A DNA stretch of 64,000 nucleotides from UBA952 sp044361535 (GCA_044361535.1 JBIKIQ010000010.1:66040-130039); one strand, 5' to 3'. Shown: positions 36,212-44,734, counted from the first letter of the stretch. Made by a program: numbers and translations. The notes: generated from the letters alone by a model not told the origin.

Positions 36212-37438
36212 ATGAAATTTACAGATTATCCCATCCGACAAGAAATTAAAGATCAATTAAGCTCTTTGGGATTCATTCGTCCAACAGACATTCAATATCG
36301 GGCAATTCAACCCATCTTAGATGGTGAGGATGTAATGGCAGTTGCTCAAACAGGAACAGGAAAAACAGCTGCTTTCGTTATTCCAATTTTAGAAAAAATT
36401 AGCAGGAACAAACAAAAAAGTACCGATTCGTATATACAATGTTTAGTAATGGTTCCAACGAGAGAATTGGCCAAACAAATTGCATCTGTTTTTCAGGAAA
36501 TTGGGAAACATACGAAAGTAAAGACTTTGGGTTTAATTGGAGGTGTTGAGCAAGAAACACAAATAAAATCACTTCAAAAAAGAGTAGATGTTCTTGTTAC
36601 AACACCTGGTCGAATGTTCGATCTAATCTCTCAAGGTTATATTCAACTTGAGAAAATACATACTCTCATTCTTGATGAGGCTGACCTTATGTTGGACTTG
36701 GGATTTCATAAGGATATTGAGGATGTTTTGAAATTTTTGCCCAAAAAGCGTCAAACATTATTTTTTACGGCAACCATTGATAAAAAAATTAAAAAGTTGG
36801 CCTATCAAGTGGTTAAAGATGCATTGCGCATTCAGTTTTCTCCCAAAAATCCTGTTGCTGGAAAAGTAGATCATACCGTTTCATTTATAGAAATGGATGA
36901 CAAACGGTTTTTCTTAGAAAATATTCTTAAGGAATACGAGGAAGGGAAATTTATAATTTTTGTTAGAACCAAAGTAAGAGCAGAAAGGGTAGAGGCCGCC
37001 ATGGCACGAGTAGGTATCAAAGTAGAGTCGTTGCATGGTGGAATAGAACAGAAAATACGTTTTGAACTGTTAGATCGTTTTCGATCAGGCGAAAATAATG
37101 TGCTGGTAACCACTGATGTTGCAGCTCGCGGTATTGATATTCCAGATGTGGATTATGTGATTAATTACGATTTACCTGAAAATCCTGAAAATTATGTGCA
37201 TCGTTGTGGTCGTACAGGTAGAGGCAAACGTCAAGGTCAAGCCATTTCATTTTGTAGCTCTGATGAAAAAAAGTTGTTAAAAGAAATAGAAGAATATACA
37301 GGGGAAAATATAGAGGTTTACGAACTAAAACCTGATGATTATCAATGGATTATTCGAGATACTGAAGATATGTCATACGATTGGAAGAAATTAATTGATG
37401 AAGCCAATGAAGAAGATGGTAAATCAGATAGTTGGTAA
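36212..37438 (+). CDS. DEAD-box RNA helicase
   Basis: A 408-residue ATP-dependent RNA helicase. Motifs in order: Q motif (FIRPTDIQYRAIQP), I AQTGTGKT, Ia PTRELAK, Ib TPGR, II DEAD, III FTAT (in place of SAT), V ARGIDIPDV and VI HRCGRTGRG. It resembles the RhlE group, with a short acidic C-terminal tail and no extra RNA-binding domain. The start is ATG 36212, because the in-frame TTG at 36173 would require translating the terminator hairpin. Likely roles are ribosome assembly or RNA turnover. Confidence 0.94.
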   Translation: MKFTDYPIRQEIKDQLSSLGFIRPTDIQYRAIQPILDGEDVMAVAQTGTGKTAAFVIPILEKISRNKQKSTDSYIQCLVMVPTRELAKQIASVFQEIGKHTKVKTLGLIGGVEQETQIKSLQKRVDVLVTTPGRMFDLISQGYIQLEKIHTLILDEADLMLDLGFHKDIEDVLKFLPKKRQTLFFTATIDKKIKKLAYQVVKDALRIQFSPKNPVAGKVDHTVSFIEMDDKRFFLENILKEYEEGKFIIFVRTKVRAERVEAAMARVGIKVESLHGGIEQKIRFELLDRFRSGENNVLVTTDVAARGIDIPDVDYVINYDLPENPENYVHRCGRTGRGKRQGQAISFCSSDEKKLLKEIEEYTGENIEVYELKPDDYQWIIRDTEDMSYDWKKLIDEANEEDGKSDSW

Positions 37439-37515
37439 GAAACCGAAATTTCTAGAAAATAGTGTACATCTATTTCAAAATAAACTATCTTTGTATAGAA
37501 TTATTCTAAATAAGA

Positions 37516-37665
37516 ATGCTTTTACACATTGAAAATAGTCAAAACTCTGAAAACATTGAATTTTTATTTTCTTGTAAAATAGAATGTTGTAAAAAGAAAA
37601 AATGTTGTAAAAAGTACAAAACGAAAGGATATGCTTGTAAGAAATGTCCAAAAATGGGTTCATAA
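37516..37665 (+). CDS. Small Cys/Lys-rich protein (49 residues)
   Basis: An ATG-initiated ORF of 49 codons. The N-terminal half is ordinary (MLLHIENSQNSENIEFLFS). The C-terminal half is packed with Cys and Lys: CKIECCKKKKCCKK, then YACKKCPKMGS. There are seven Cys (five of them in two CC doublets plus a leading C) and many Lys. Short proteins ending in a CCKKYKxKGxxCKxCPK-like pattern are, from memory, frequent in Bacteroidetes; they may bind metal or nucleic acid, function unknown. It lies about 77 bases after the helicase and overlaps the start of the next gene by 35 bases in another frame. Confidence 0.6.
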   Translation: MLLHIENSQNSENIEFLFSCKIECCKKKKCCKKYKTKGYACKKCPKMGS

Positions 37666-38185
37666 ACAGAACCTTTCTTTGCTCTTAGTTTTTATCAGTT
37701 TAAATTCCTTTAGTTTTTCTCAAAATAAAATAAAAGAAACTTCATTACATCGGTTTCATCATTCTCTTTTTATAACTCAGTCATTTCAAAAGATGGATAA
37801 CTTTTCATCTCTTTCTTGGATGTTGCAGTCAAATAAAATCTCTATTTCTTCTTCATTGGGTATCGGGTTGAATAGAACAATTTATCAGTATCGGTTTTTT
37901 CCTCAACTTCAATTTGGATTTGGATACAGGTTGTTATCATTGAAAAAAGGATCCATTTCACCTGAATTAAGTCTATTGTTGTCCACTTTTTCAACTCTTG
38001 AAAGACATTATTTTTCTTCCATTCACGCTGGCTATTTATTTACTTACGGTTCGAGGTGGTTTTTTAATCATAGATTCAATGCCGGATTGTTGAATGAAAA
38101 ATTTGTAAATTCATTCAATCGTTTATCTTCGGCAAATACGATTGGTTGGCAATTTTCAATAGGTGTAGGATATGCGTTTGAGTAA
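37631..38185 (+). CDS. Hypothetical outer-membrane-like protein
   Basis: A 184-residue protein with a signal peptide (about 1-31, ending SFSFSQ) and beta strands rich in Phe/Tyr/Ser (YRFFPQLQFGFGYRLLSL, HAGYLFTYGSRWFFNHRFNAGLL, GWQFSIGVGYAFE), ending in an aromatic-rich strand as barrels do. The ATG lies inside the small Cys/Lys-rich ORF. The 3' end overlaps the next gene (38172) by 14 bases, so the three are probably one transcript. No family recognised. Confidence 0.6.
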   Translation: MLVRNVQKWVHKQNLSLLLVFISLNSFSFSQNKIKETSLHRFHHSLFITQSFQKMDNFSSLSWMLQSNKISISSSLGIGLNRTIYQYRFFPQLQFGFGYRLLSLKKGSISPELSLLLSTFSTLERHYFSSIHAGYLFTYGSRWFFNHRFNAGLLNEKFVNSFNRLSSANTIGWQFSIGVGYAFE

Positions 38186-38972
38186 TGTACTTTTTATAGT
38201 ACTCATTATTTGTGGATGCACGAAAAGAACAAAATTTTCATCCATTCAGATAATTGGTCATGCAGGAATGGGACTGGATATGCCTAATTCAATGTATCAT
38301 GATAATTCGCAAGAAGCTATAAATTATGCTTTGCAAATGAGAGGATGCAATGGGGTAGAAGTTGATGTTCAACTATCAAAAGATGGTGACCTATGGCTTT
38401 ATCACGATACGAATTTAAGTTCTCAAACAAATTTTTCAGGGTGTGTATCAGAATTAGTATTTTCTGATTTGTCAAAGGTTAGGTATAAATCAATTCACCA
38501 GGAGAGGCTTTGTCGTTTGAAAGATCTGGATTCTAACTACCTGCTTGGAAAAACACTGTATTTAGATATTCGAAAAATTAATTTCTGTACAAATACAGAA
38601 TTAAATTCACTTGCTATTAATGAGTCATTACAGGCTATTTCTTTTTTGAAAAATCCTCAAATCAAAGTAATTGTCGTATCAAATAATCTTTCTTTTTTGA
38701 GCTTAATGCATGACGCAGGTTTTCATGTGGCTTATGAAATCAATGAAAATGTTGATTTTTTAGCGAGTTATTCAATGTATAATTTTGTTAAGGAAATTAT
38801 CGTTAAAAATAAGAATTGTACAAAAGATCAAGTAACACAGTATCAAATGGAGGGAATTCGAGTAACTATTTTTGAAATGCGCTCCGCTGTTGGTATACGT
38901 AAAGCGTTAAAAAAAATGCCCAATTCAATAATTACCGATGATGTACGAGAGGCAATTATTGAGGTTAATTAA
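38172..38972 (+). CDS. GDPD-like lipoprotein
   Basis: A 266-residue protein with a lipobox (IICGC, Cys16 or so) and a TIM-barrel phosphodiesterase pattern like glycerophosphodiester phosphodiesterases: IIGHAGMG, DNSQEAINYAL, GVEVDVQLSKDGDLWLYHD and the C-terminal NSIITDDV. The usual HRG motif reads HAG here, so the metal/phosphate Arg is missing and activity is uncertain. It overlaps the preceding barrel-like gene. It may be a diverged paralog of the interrupted GDPD at 25456. Confidence 0.75.
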   Translation: MRLSNVLFIVLIICGCTKRTKFSSIQIIGHAGMGLDMPNSMYHDNSQEAINYALQMRGCNGVEVDVQLSKDGDLWLYHDTNLSSQTNFSGCVSELVFSDLSKVRYKSIHQERLCRLKDLDSNYLLGKTLYLDIRKINFCTNTELNSLAINESLQAISFLKNPQIKVIVVSNNLSFLSLMHDAGFHVAYEINENVDFLASYSMYNFVKEIIVKNKNCTKDQVTQYQMEGIRVTIFEMRSAVGIRKALKKMPNSIITDDVREAIIEVN

Positions 38973-38998
38973 ATAGAAATCAATTAACTTAGAGTGGT

Positions 38999-40258
38999 TT
39001 ATTCGTAAAGTAAATACTTTGCTCGAATTAGTTTAAATTTCTCCAAATCATCTTTCCAGGAATTTCTGATTTCTTCTTCAGAGGCATTATTTTCTATTTG
39101 AAGTTTTAATGTAGAATTCCCCGCTAACTTATTGAAAAAACTGGGTGAATTAATATATTGATCCTTTTCGTTTAATAGTTTTTTTGCCTGCATCAATGGT
39201 CGTAAATCAATAGAATACATGGGGAAACTATTCTCTTTTTTACAGTCAATCCCATAACAAAATTGATTCATAAAAGGAGGTGTTTTGGAACCGATTCTAG
39301 GAGTTGGTGTAAATGAAAAAGTTGTTGAATCAAATTTTGGATGGCCAAAGATTTCAAAAGGCCTATCAGTTCCTCGCCCCATACTTACGGTAGTTCCTTC
39401 AAAAAAACAAAGGCTTGCATAAAGCGCAATGGCTGCATCCGTTTTTAGATTAGGAGAAGGTGCTATCGGAACAGAATAAAATGTATTGTGTGTGTAATTT
39501 TGACATGCAATTAGGATTAATTCACATTGAATACCATTTTTCAGCCATTTTTCACCGTTTATCATTTGAGCATATTCACCAACTGTCATTCCATAAACTA
39601 CAGGAACAGTGTGCATACCAACAAAAGAGCTAAATTCTTTTTGAAGAACTGGGCCGTCAATATAGTGGCCATTTGGATTTGGACGATCCAGAAGAAGAAG
39701 TTTTTTCCCATTTTCAGCACATGCCTCCATCACATAATGAAGTGTAGAAATATACGTGTAAAAACGAACACCAACATCTTGAATATCATAAATAACAATA
39801 TCAATGTCTTTTAATTGCTCAGTAGTAGGTTTTGAATTATTCCCATAAAGTGAAATAATTTTCAAACCTGTTTTTTTGTCAGTTTCATTAGAAATATGTT
39901 CTCCATTATCAGCTTGGCCACGAAAACCATGTTCAGGAGCAAAGACAACTTTAATCTGGATTCCAAGAGATAGTAGGCTATCAATTAAGTGGGTGTTTTT
40001 AATTACGGATGTTTGGTTACTAACTACTGCAATGTTTTTACCTTGAAGCAAAGGAAGGTATTTTTCTGTTTGAGCATTTCCTAGTAGAATTGATGAATCT
40101 GCTCTTGTTTTCTCAGTTGAATTTAGAGTGTTAGCAAGGTTTTTTGGTGACCCAAAGGTACATGAAGAAATTAAAGTATTTAAAAATATCCATGTTATCC
40201 ACAGCATTATGTACCTTTGAGAACTAAATTGGTTTGAATTGTCTAGCGAATTCTTCAT
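38999..40258 (-). CDS. NamZ-like exo-beta-N-acetylmuramidase (DUF1343) lipoprotein
   Basis: A DUF1343 protein of about 419 residues. Family motifs: VVSNQTSV, VFAPEHGFRGQADNGEHI, SLYGNNSKPT, DIVIYDIQDVGVRFYTYISTL, LLDRPNPNGHYIDGPVL, SFVGMHTVPVVYGMTVGEYA and MGRGTDRPFEIFGHP. Characterised members remove terminal MurNAc from peptidoglycan fragments, which suggests cell-wall recycling. A lipobox (LISSC) follows the hydrophobic signal. Start is uncertain: ATG 40258 gives a charged n-region but overlaps the divergent permease's start by 20 bases; ATG 40207 avoids overlap but leaves almost no n-region. Confidence 0.88.
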   Translation of the reverse strand: MKNSLDNSNQFSSQRYIMLWITWIFLNTLISSCTFGSPKNLANTLNSTEKTRADSSILLGNAQTEKYLPLLQGKNIAVVSNQTSVIKNTHLIDSLLSLGIQIKVVFAPEHGFRGQADNGEHISNETDKKTGLKIISLYGNNSKPTTEQLKDIDIVIYDIQDVGVRFYTYISTLHYVMEACAENGKKLLLLDRPNPNGHYIDGPVLQKEFSSFVGMHTVPVVYGMTVGEYAQMINGEKWLKNGIQCELILIACQNYTHNTFYSVPIAPSPNLKTDAAIALYASLCFFEGTTVSMGRGTDRPFEIFGHPKFDSTTFSFTPTPRIGSKTPPFMNQFCYGIDCKKENSFPMYSIDLRPLMQAKKLLNEKDQYINSPSFFNKLAGNSTLKLQIENNASEEEIRNSWKDDLEKFKLIRAKYLLYE

Positions 40259-41927
40259 AGCGTTAAAGTTAATAAAATCTGAGGTAAAAGGCCGAAAAGT
40301 ATCTCGACCTATTGTAAGAATTTCTATAATAAGTATTTCATTAGCAATTATTGTTAATTTGGTTACATTGGCAGTGGTAACTGGTTTCAAGCAAGAAATT
40401 CGACATAAAATCACAGGTTTTGGATCGCATTTTTTTTTAAAGACAGCTGGGGAAGCTTCTCCATACGAAACCGAACCAATTCCAAAAAATCATCCTGCAC
40501 TTGAGCAATTAAAAGGATTAGAAAGCACTAAAGGAATCCATGCGGTCGCTTATAAACCGGCTCTTATTCAATCTAAAGGTAGTGAAAAGAAAATCAAGTT
40601 ATCCTCGGGTAAAGATTCCATTTTAACTAAGCAAGATGTACAAGGGGTTATTTTTAAAGGGTTTTCTACTCATGAGCATTGGAGCTTTTTTAGAGAGAAC
40701 TTTATTGAAGGAAAAATTCCTGATTTTCAACATCAAAAGGATGTTGAGCCAATTGTTGTTTCAAAAAAAACGGCCTCATTGTTAAATTATAAATTGAAGG
40801 ATACAATAGATGCATTTTTTGTTAAACAGTCTCCCGTCAAACGCCAATTTGTCATCGAAGGAATTTATTCAACAGGACTGGATGAATTTGACAAAAAATT
40901 GGTTTTAACAAATTTACCAATAGTACAAGAATTAAATGATTGGGGATTGAATGCCTCTATTCGCATTTTAGATACTCTTTCACAAGGAAACTTAATTGTT
41001 TCTGCAGAAGTTACAGGTGGAGATGGCTCCTATCAATACGATTGGGGTGATGGATTTCAACGATATGCTGGTTTTATGATTTGTCCTAAAATCGATACCA
41101 CTATTCGATTGATTACTAAATCAGTCTTCCTTTCCGAAGATAAAAAACAAAAAACATTAATTGATACCTCTTTTCTGAAATTAAAGGTGCATAATGCTCC
41201 AAATTGTGACTATGTCTTAAATGAAAATGGTGAAATAGAAAAAGAATACCTGGATCAAGCCGGAAATCATTATAAAATTCACACATCCAATAAAGGATCA
41301 ATTGAAGTGATGCATTTAGATGGGAAATCAACAAGTTTAAATTTCGTGAGTGGTTTTGAAGTCGAACTTCAACATTGGGATGATTTAGATAGCAAATCAA
41401 TTGAACTAAAGAAGTTGGTTGAATTAATACCAGATGAATCCGGTGCAATGCTCGAGGTAAATAGTATTAAAGATACAGAAAAAGAACTTTTCTTGTGGTT
41501 AGGGTTTCTTGATATTAATGTGCTAATTATATTAGTTTTAATGTTATTAATTGGTATTATCAATATGGGTTCTGCCATGTTAGTCCTTATTGTTGTTCGA
41601 ACAAATTTTATAGGAATGATGAAAGCCATTGGCGCATCTAATTGGAAAATCCGAAAAGTATTTCTTATTCAGGCTGGCTATTTAATTTTAAGAGGAATGT
41701 TTTGGGGTAATTTTATTGGAATTGGTTTTTGTTTTTTACAAAAATATACCGGTTTAATCTCTTTAAATCCAGAAGTGTATTATCTTTCACAAGTACCCAT
41801 TCAATTAGATCTAGTACATGTTATAATGTTGAATCTTGGCACTTTGATTGTTTGCCTTTTGGCTCTTGTCATTCCTAGTTATGTAATTACAAGAATAAAT
41901 CCGGTTAAAGCCATTCGATTTGACTAG
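40239..41927 (+). CDS. LolC/LolE-type ABC permease with periplasmic insertion
   Basis: A 562-residue FtsX-family permease. TM1 lies at about 27-48; after a large periplasmic domain TM2-4 lie at about 421-452, 480-503 and 527-552. The family C-terminal RINPVKAIRFD is present. Residues 1-238 and 369-562 follow the usual lipoprotein-release permease (about 400 residues). Between them sits an insertion of ~130 residues with TGGDGSYQYDWGDGF. The TTG start at 40239 gives the family N terminus (SSEFFIALKLI). TACCTTTG at 40212-40219 is a good -7 element. It could partner the LolD-type ATPase at 32319. Confidence 0.85.
   Translation: MSSEFFIALKLIKSEVKGRKVSRPIVRISIISISLAIIVNLVTLAVVTGFKQEIRHKITGFGSHFFLKTAGEASPYETEPIPKNHPALEQLKGLESTKGIHAVAYKPALIQSKGSEKKIKLSSGKDSILTKQDVQGVIFKGFSTHEHWSFFRENFIEGKIPDFQHQKDVEPIVVSKKTASLLNYKLKDTIDAFFVKQSPVKRQFVIEGIYSTGLDEFDKKLVLTNLPIVQELNDWGLNASIRILDTLSQGNLIVSAEVTGGDGSYQYDWGDGFQRYAGFMICPKIDTTIRLITKSVFLSEDKKQKTLIDTSFLKLKVHNAPNCDYVLNENGEIEKEYLDQAGNHYKIHTSNKGSIEVMHLDGKSTSLNFVSGFEVELQHWDDLDSKSIELKKLVELIPDESGAMLEVNSIKDTEKELFLWLGFLDINVLIILVLMLLIGIINMGSAMLVLIVVRTNFIGMMKAIGASNWKIRKVFLIQAGYLILRGMFWGNFIGIGFCFLQKYTGLISLNPEVYYLSQVPIQLDLVHVIMLNLGTLIVCLLALVIPSYVITRINPVKAIRFD
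40956..41342 (+). other. SprB/PKD-like insertion in the permease periplasmic domain
   Basis: Codes for about residues 240-368 of the permease. It contains LIVSAEVTGGDGSYQYDWGDG, a pattern seen in SprB repeats and PKD domains, then a beta-rich, Asn/Asp-rich stretch. It separates GLDEFDKKLVL from SGFEVELQHWDDLD, which are normally close in this family. Confidence 0.5.
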
Positions 41928-42301
41928 TTCGATGCTTTTTTCATTGCTTCTTCTTGTGCCTTTTTACTGATCTCATCATTACGTTTACTCACCTTTTCTT
42001 GAATTTCTTTCCACTCCGGACATTTACCAATAGCCAAGTTCCCTTTACAGTGATTTATTATTTCTTTCTGTTTTTTCATGTAATTTCTCACTCGAGGCAT
42101 CAATTTTCCAGTATCCAGATCTTTAAATTCCTTACCCATTGTTTCTTGTCTGATGTCAAGCTGTTCATTTATAACGATTTCAGCGGCATGTGCACATTCA
42201 CAAGGGGTTTTAAGTTTCTTAACATCAATAGAGTCTACTTTATTGGTGCATGAAAAAGTTATAAAAAGAACTGTAAATATTAAAATTACTTGTAATTTCA
42301 T
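41924..42301 (-). CDS. Small hypothetical lipoprotein with conserved Cys
   Basis: A 125-residue lipoprotein: hydrophobic signal, lipobox ITFSC (Cys18), then a helical mature part with three further Cys pairs or singles (CECAHA, HCKGN, KCPEW) that may form disulfides. A cluster of Lys/Glu at the C terminus is helix-forming. Composition and the early Cys-x-Cys resemble the small lipoprotein at 60940. Function unknown. Its stop overlaps the permease stop by four bases in convergent orientation. Confidence 0.7.
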   Translation of the reverse strand: MKLQVILIFTVLFITFSCTNKVDSIDVKKLKTPCECAHAAEIVINEQLDIRQETMGKEFKDLDTGKLMPRVRNYMKKQKEIINHCKGNLAIGKCPEWKEIQEKVSKRNDEISKKAQEEAMKKASN

Positions 42302-42361
42302 CGAAACGTTTATTAGTTGAACGCAAATTTAGAGATTAAAAATTGAATAATTTAAGGGTGA

Positions 42362-42874
42362 ATGGCATTAATTAAAATGTGTAACGGAAACGAACCTCAA
42401 TTTGGTTCAGAATGTTGGCTAGCGGAGAATGCTACCGTAGTTGGAGATGTTATTACTGGAGATGAATGTTCCATTTGGTTTAATGCAGTAGTTCGAGGCG
42501 ATGTTAATTCAATACGTCTTGGAAACAGAGTGAATATTCAAGATGGTGCTGTTATACATTGTACTTATCAAAAAACAAAAGTTCACCTTGGCGATAATGT
42601 ATCTATTGGTCACAATGCAATTATTCATGGTTGTACTATTGAAGATAATGTGCTCGTCGGTATGGGTGCTATTGTAATGGATAATTGCTACATTGAATCG
42701 AATTGTATTATTGCAGCAGGTGCTGTTTTAACAGAAAATACACGCGTTGAATCATGGTCAATCTATGCTGGAGTGCCTGCTAAAAAAGTTAAAGATTTGT
42801 CACCTGAATTATTTGCCGGCGAAGTACAACGCATTGCAACCAATTATAAGATGTATGCAGGTTGGTTCAAATAA
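42362..42874 (+). CDS. Gamma-class carbonic anhydrase-like hexapeptide protein
   Basis: A 170-residue left-handed beta-helix protein. The three zinc His of the gamma carbonic anhydrases are in place: His66 (AVIHC), His84 (SIGHNA) and His89 (IIHGC). RGDVNSIRLGNRVNIQDG is the family signature. It may hydrate CO2 or be an acyltransferase-like relative (YrdA/PaaY group); activity is unproven for this branch. Start ATG 42362. Divergent from the small lipoprotein gene. Confidence 0.92.
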   Translation: MALIKMCNGNEPQFGSECWLAENATVVGDVITGDECSIWFNAVVRGDVNSIRLGNRVNIQDGAVIHCTYQKTKVHLGDNVSIGHNAIIHGCTIEDNVLVGMGAIVMDNCYIESNCIIAAGAVLTENTRVESWSIYAGVPAKKVKDLSPELFAGEVQRIATNYKMYAGWFK

Positions 42875-42883
42875 TTGATGAAT

Positions 42884-43696
42884 TTATTTTTTAGGATGAT
42901 TTGGAAAAGTAAATAGCGAATTCGCATTTAAACTTTCGGTCATCAGTTTTATATCGTAGGGAACGGTTGATTTATTTGCTTCATAATCTAAATTTTCATC
43001 AATAAGGTAACCAGAGGTTCTTCCATGTTCCCATTTAAAGTACATTTGAACTGTTTTTCCTAAAAGGTCTGATAATTCAAAATTTGGTGATTTAGCCAAT
43101 TCTAGTTTGTTTAAATCCGTTTCCTTAATTAAATATTTATTCGTTTCCATAACATAAGGTTGATCCCCTTCAATGTAAATACAATCAGGACACTTTGGTG
43201 AATTAATTTTTTTAATCTCAGTGATCTTAGTTATTTCATAGATGATTTCTTCATTTATTATACCTCTTTCACCCACACGGTCTTCTGTATTCAATGTCCA
43301 ATTTTCGGGAAGTTCGTCAATTTTTACGTAGAGATAATTTAAGGAATCTAAGGCTTCATAAGCAAACAGTAATTCATCGTAGTAGTAACTTTTTCCATTT
43401 TTAGTGAAGAAGTAACCATCTCGACAATAAGATGAAAAAGGCCCACAAGTATAATTCATTTCTAAATCATTCCTTACCAATCCGTGAGTCAATGTCTCGC
43501 GAATAACAATATCGTCTGTGTAATAGTCATAGTCTTTTTGAATAACATAATTTATTCCATTGACCGTATAAAAGATGAGATTCTTATCAGAACCAGCAAC
43601 ATCAGTGTATATACCAGAAGGAAAAGTTTGACTCTTTACAAAAGAAGAACTTGATAGAAAAAATATAACATATAAGGTGAAAATACGAATTAACAT
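42884..43696 (-). CDS. Hypothetical secreted protein
   Basis: A 270-residue protein with a signal peptide (MLIRIFTLYVIFF..., ending VKSQ) from ATG 43696. ATG 43741 would add 15 basic/aromatic residues. The mature part is beta-rich, with one CPDC pair (SPKCPDCIYIEGD) and a lone CGPF/YC region. No family recognised. The product is probably periplasmic or a surface protein of this clade. It is convergent to the carbonic anhydrase gene and divergent from the ribosomal operon. Confidence 0.6.
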   Translation of the reverse strand: MLIRIFTLYVIFFLSSSSFVKSQTFPSGIYTDVAGSDKNLIFYTVNGINYVIQKDYDYYTDDIVIRETLTHGLVRNDLEMNYTCGPFSSYCRDGYFFTKNGKSYYYDELLFAYEALDSLNYLYVKIDELPENWTLNTEDRVGERGIINEEIIYEITKITEIKKINSPKCPDCIYIEGDQPYVMETNKYLIKETDLNKLELAKSPNFELSDLLGKTVQMYFKWEHGRTSGYLIDENLDYEANKSTVPYDIKLMTESLNANSLFTFPNHPKK

Positions 43697-43782
43697 AGTT
43701 GGAATTTGGAAAAAAAACCGAATGTAGGAAAAACGTTTCATTTTTCTTGCGAAATTTTAAAAAAAATATTTTCTATCAATCC

Positions 43783-43812
43783 TTGCAGATAAAATAAGAA
43801 ATTGTATCTTTG
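43783..43812 (+). promoter_or_regulatory. Promoter of the rplM-rpsI operon
   Basis: TTG at 43783-43785, a 19-base spacer and TATCTTTG at 43805-43812: a near-ideal Bacteroidetes promoter. The rplM GTG follows after a leader of about 40 bases. Confidence 0.75.
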
Positions 43813-43854
43813 CACTCCGATTTTGGGAAAAGTGTTCAATTAAAGTAAAGAATT

Positions 43855-44310
43855 GTGGATACGTTAAGTTACAAAACAGTTTCTGTAAACAAGGAGAAAG
43901 CAGAAAAAAAATGGTATGTTGTGGATGCAACTGATAAACATGTTGGAAGATTGGCTAGTACTGTAGCGAAAGTGATTCGTGGTAAGTACAAACCGTCGTA
44001 CACACCACATGCTGATTGTGGAGATAACATTATTATTATCAACGCAGAGAAAATTTCTTTCTCAGGAAACAAGACAGCAGATAAGGTGTATACGAGATAC
44101 ACAGGATATCCTGGAGGTCAGCGATTTACAACGGTTGATGAATTATTGAAAAAACATCCTGAAAGAATTCTTGAAAAAGCAGTTCGTGGAATGTTGCCAA
44201 AAAATGCTCTGGGCAGAGCACTTTATAGAAATTTGAGAGTTTATGCTGGTTCAAATCATAACCACGATGCTCAAAACCCAGAAATACTAAATATTGATTC
44301 ATTAAAATAA
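43855..44310 (+). CDS. rplM: 50S ribosomal protein L13
   Basis: 151 residues, full length for L13, an early-assembly large-subunit protein. Family stretches: WYVVDATDKHVGRLAS, KYKPSYTPHADCGDNIIIINA, HPERILEKAVRGMLPKNALGR and the C-terminal LRVYAGSNHNHDAQNPE. The GTG start (43855) yields MDTLSYKTVS, the usual Bacteroidetes N terminus. rpsI follows after 12 bases. Confidence 0.97.
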   Translation: MDTLSYKTVSVNKEKAEKKWYVVDATDKHVGRLASTVAKVIRGKYKPSYTPHADCGDNIIIINAEKISFSGNKTADKVYTRYTGYPGGQRFTTVDELLKKHPERILEKAVRGMLPKNALGRALYRNLRVYAGSNHNHDAQNPEILNIDSLK

Positions 44311-44322
44311 TTTATACGATTC

Positions 44323-44709
44323 ATGGAAGTTATCAATACATTAGGAAGAAGAAAAACAGCGGTTGCTCGTGTATATCTTTCTAAAGGAAATGGAAATATT
44401 ACAATCAATAACAAAGACTTTAAAGTTGCATTTCCTATCGATATTCTACAAGCCAAAATAAATCAACCTTTTGCTGCTACCGACACGGTTGGTCAGTATG
44501 ATGTTAAGGTTAATGTTTTTGGTGGAGGAATTAATGGTCAGGCGGAAGCAATTCGATTAGGTATTTCTAGAGCTTTGGTTGAAATTTCTGAAGACAACAA
44601 ACCTAATTTGCGTTCTGAAGGGTTGTTGACACGTGATCCAAGAATGGTTGAGCGTAAGAAACCAGGTCGTCCAAAAGCAAGAAAAAGATTCCAATTCTCC
44701 AAACGTTAA
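44323..44709 (+). CDS. rpsI: 30S ribosomal protein S9
   Basis: 128 residues, complete. Family features: TLGRRKTAVARVYLSKGNG at the N terminus, GGGINGQAEAIRLGISRAL, LLTRDPRMVERKKPGRPKARK and the C-terminal KRFQFSKR that reaches the P-site tRNA. Second gene of the rplM-rpsI pair; the rpsB leader follows. Confidence 0.97.
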   Translation: MEVINTLGRRKTAVARVYLSKGNGNITINNKDFKVAFPIDILQAKINQPFAATDTVGQYDVKVNVFGGGINGQAEAIRLGISRALVEISEDNKPNLRSEGLLTRDPRMVERKKPGRPKARKRFQFSKR

Positions 44710-44734
44710 TATTTTTGGAGGTTTAGTATCCAAG

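Noticed and set aside
37475..37663. Minus-strand ORF rich in Phe/Ile/Tyr
   Set aside because: It is the antisense shadow of the Cys/Lys-rich small ORF, with composition driven by AT-rich sequence.
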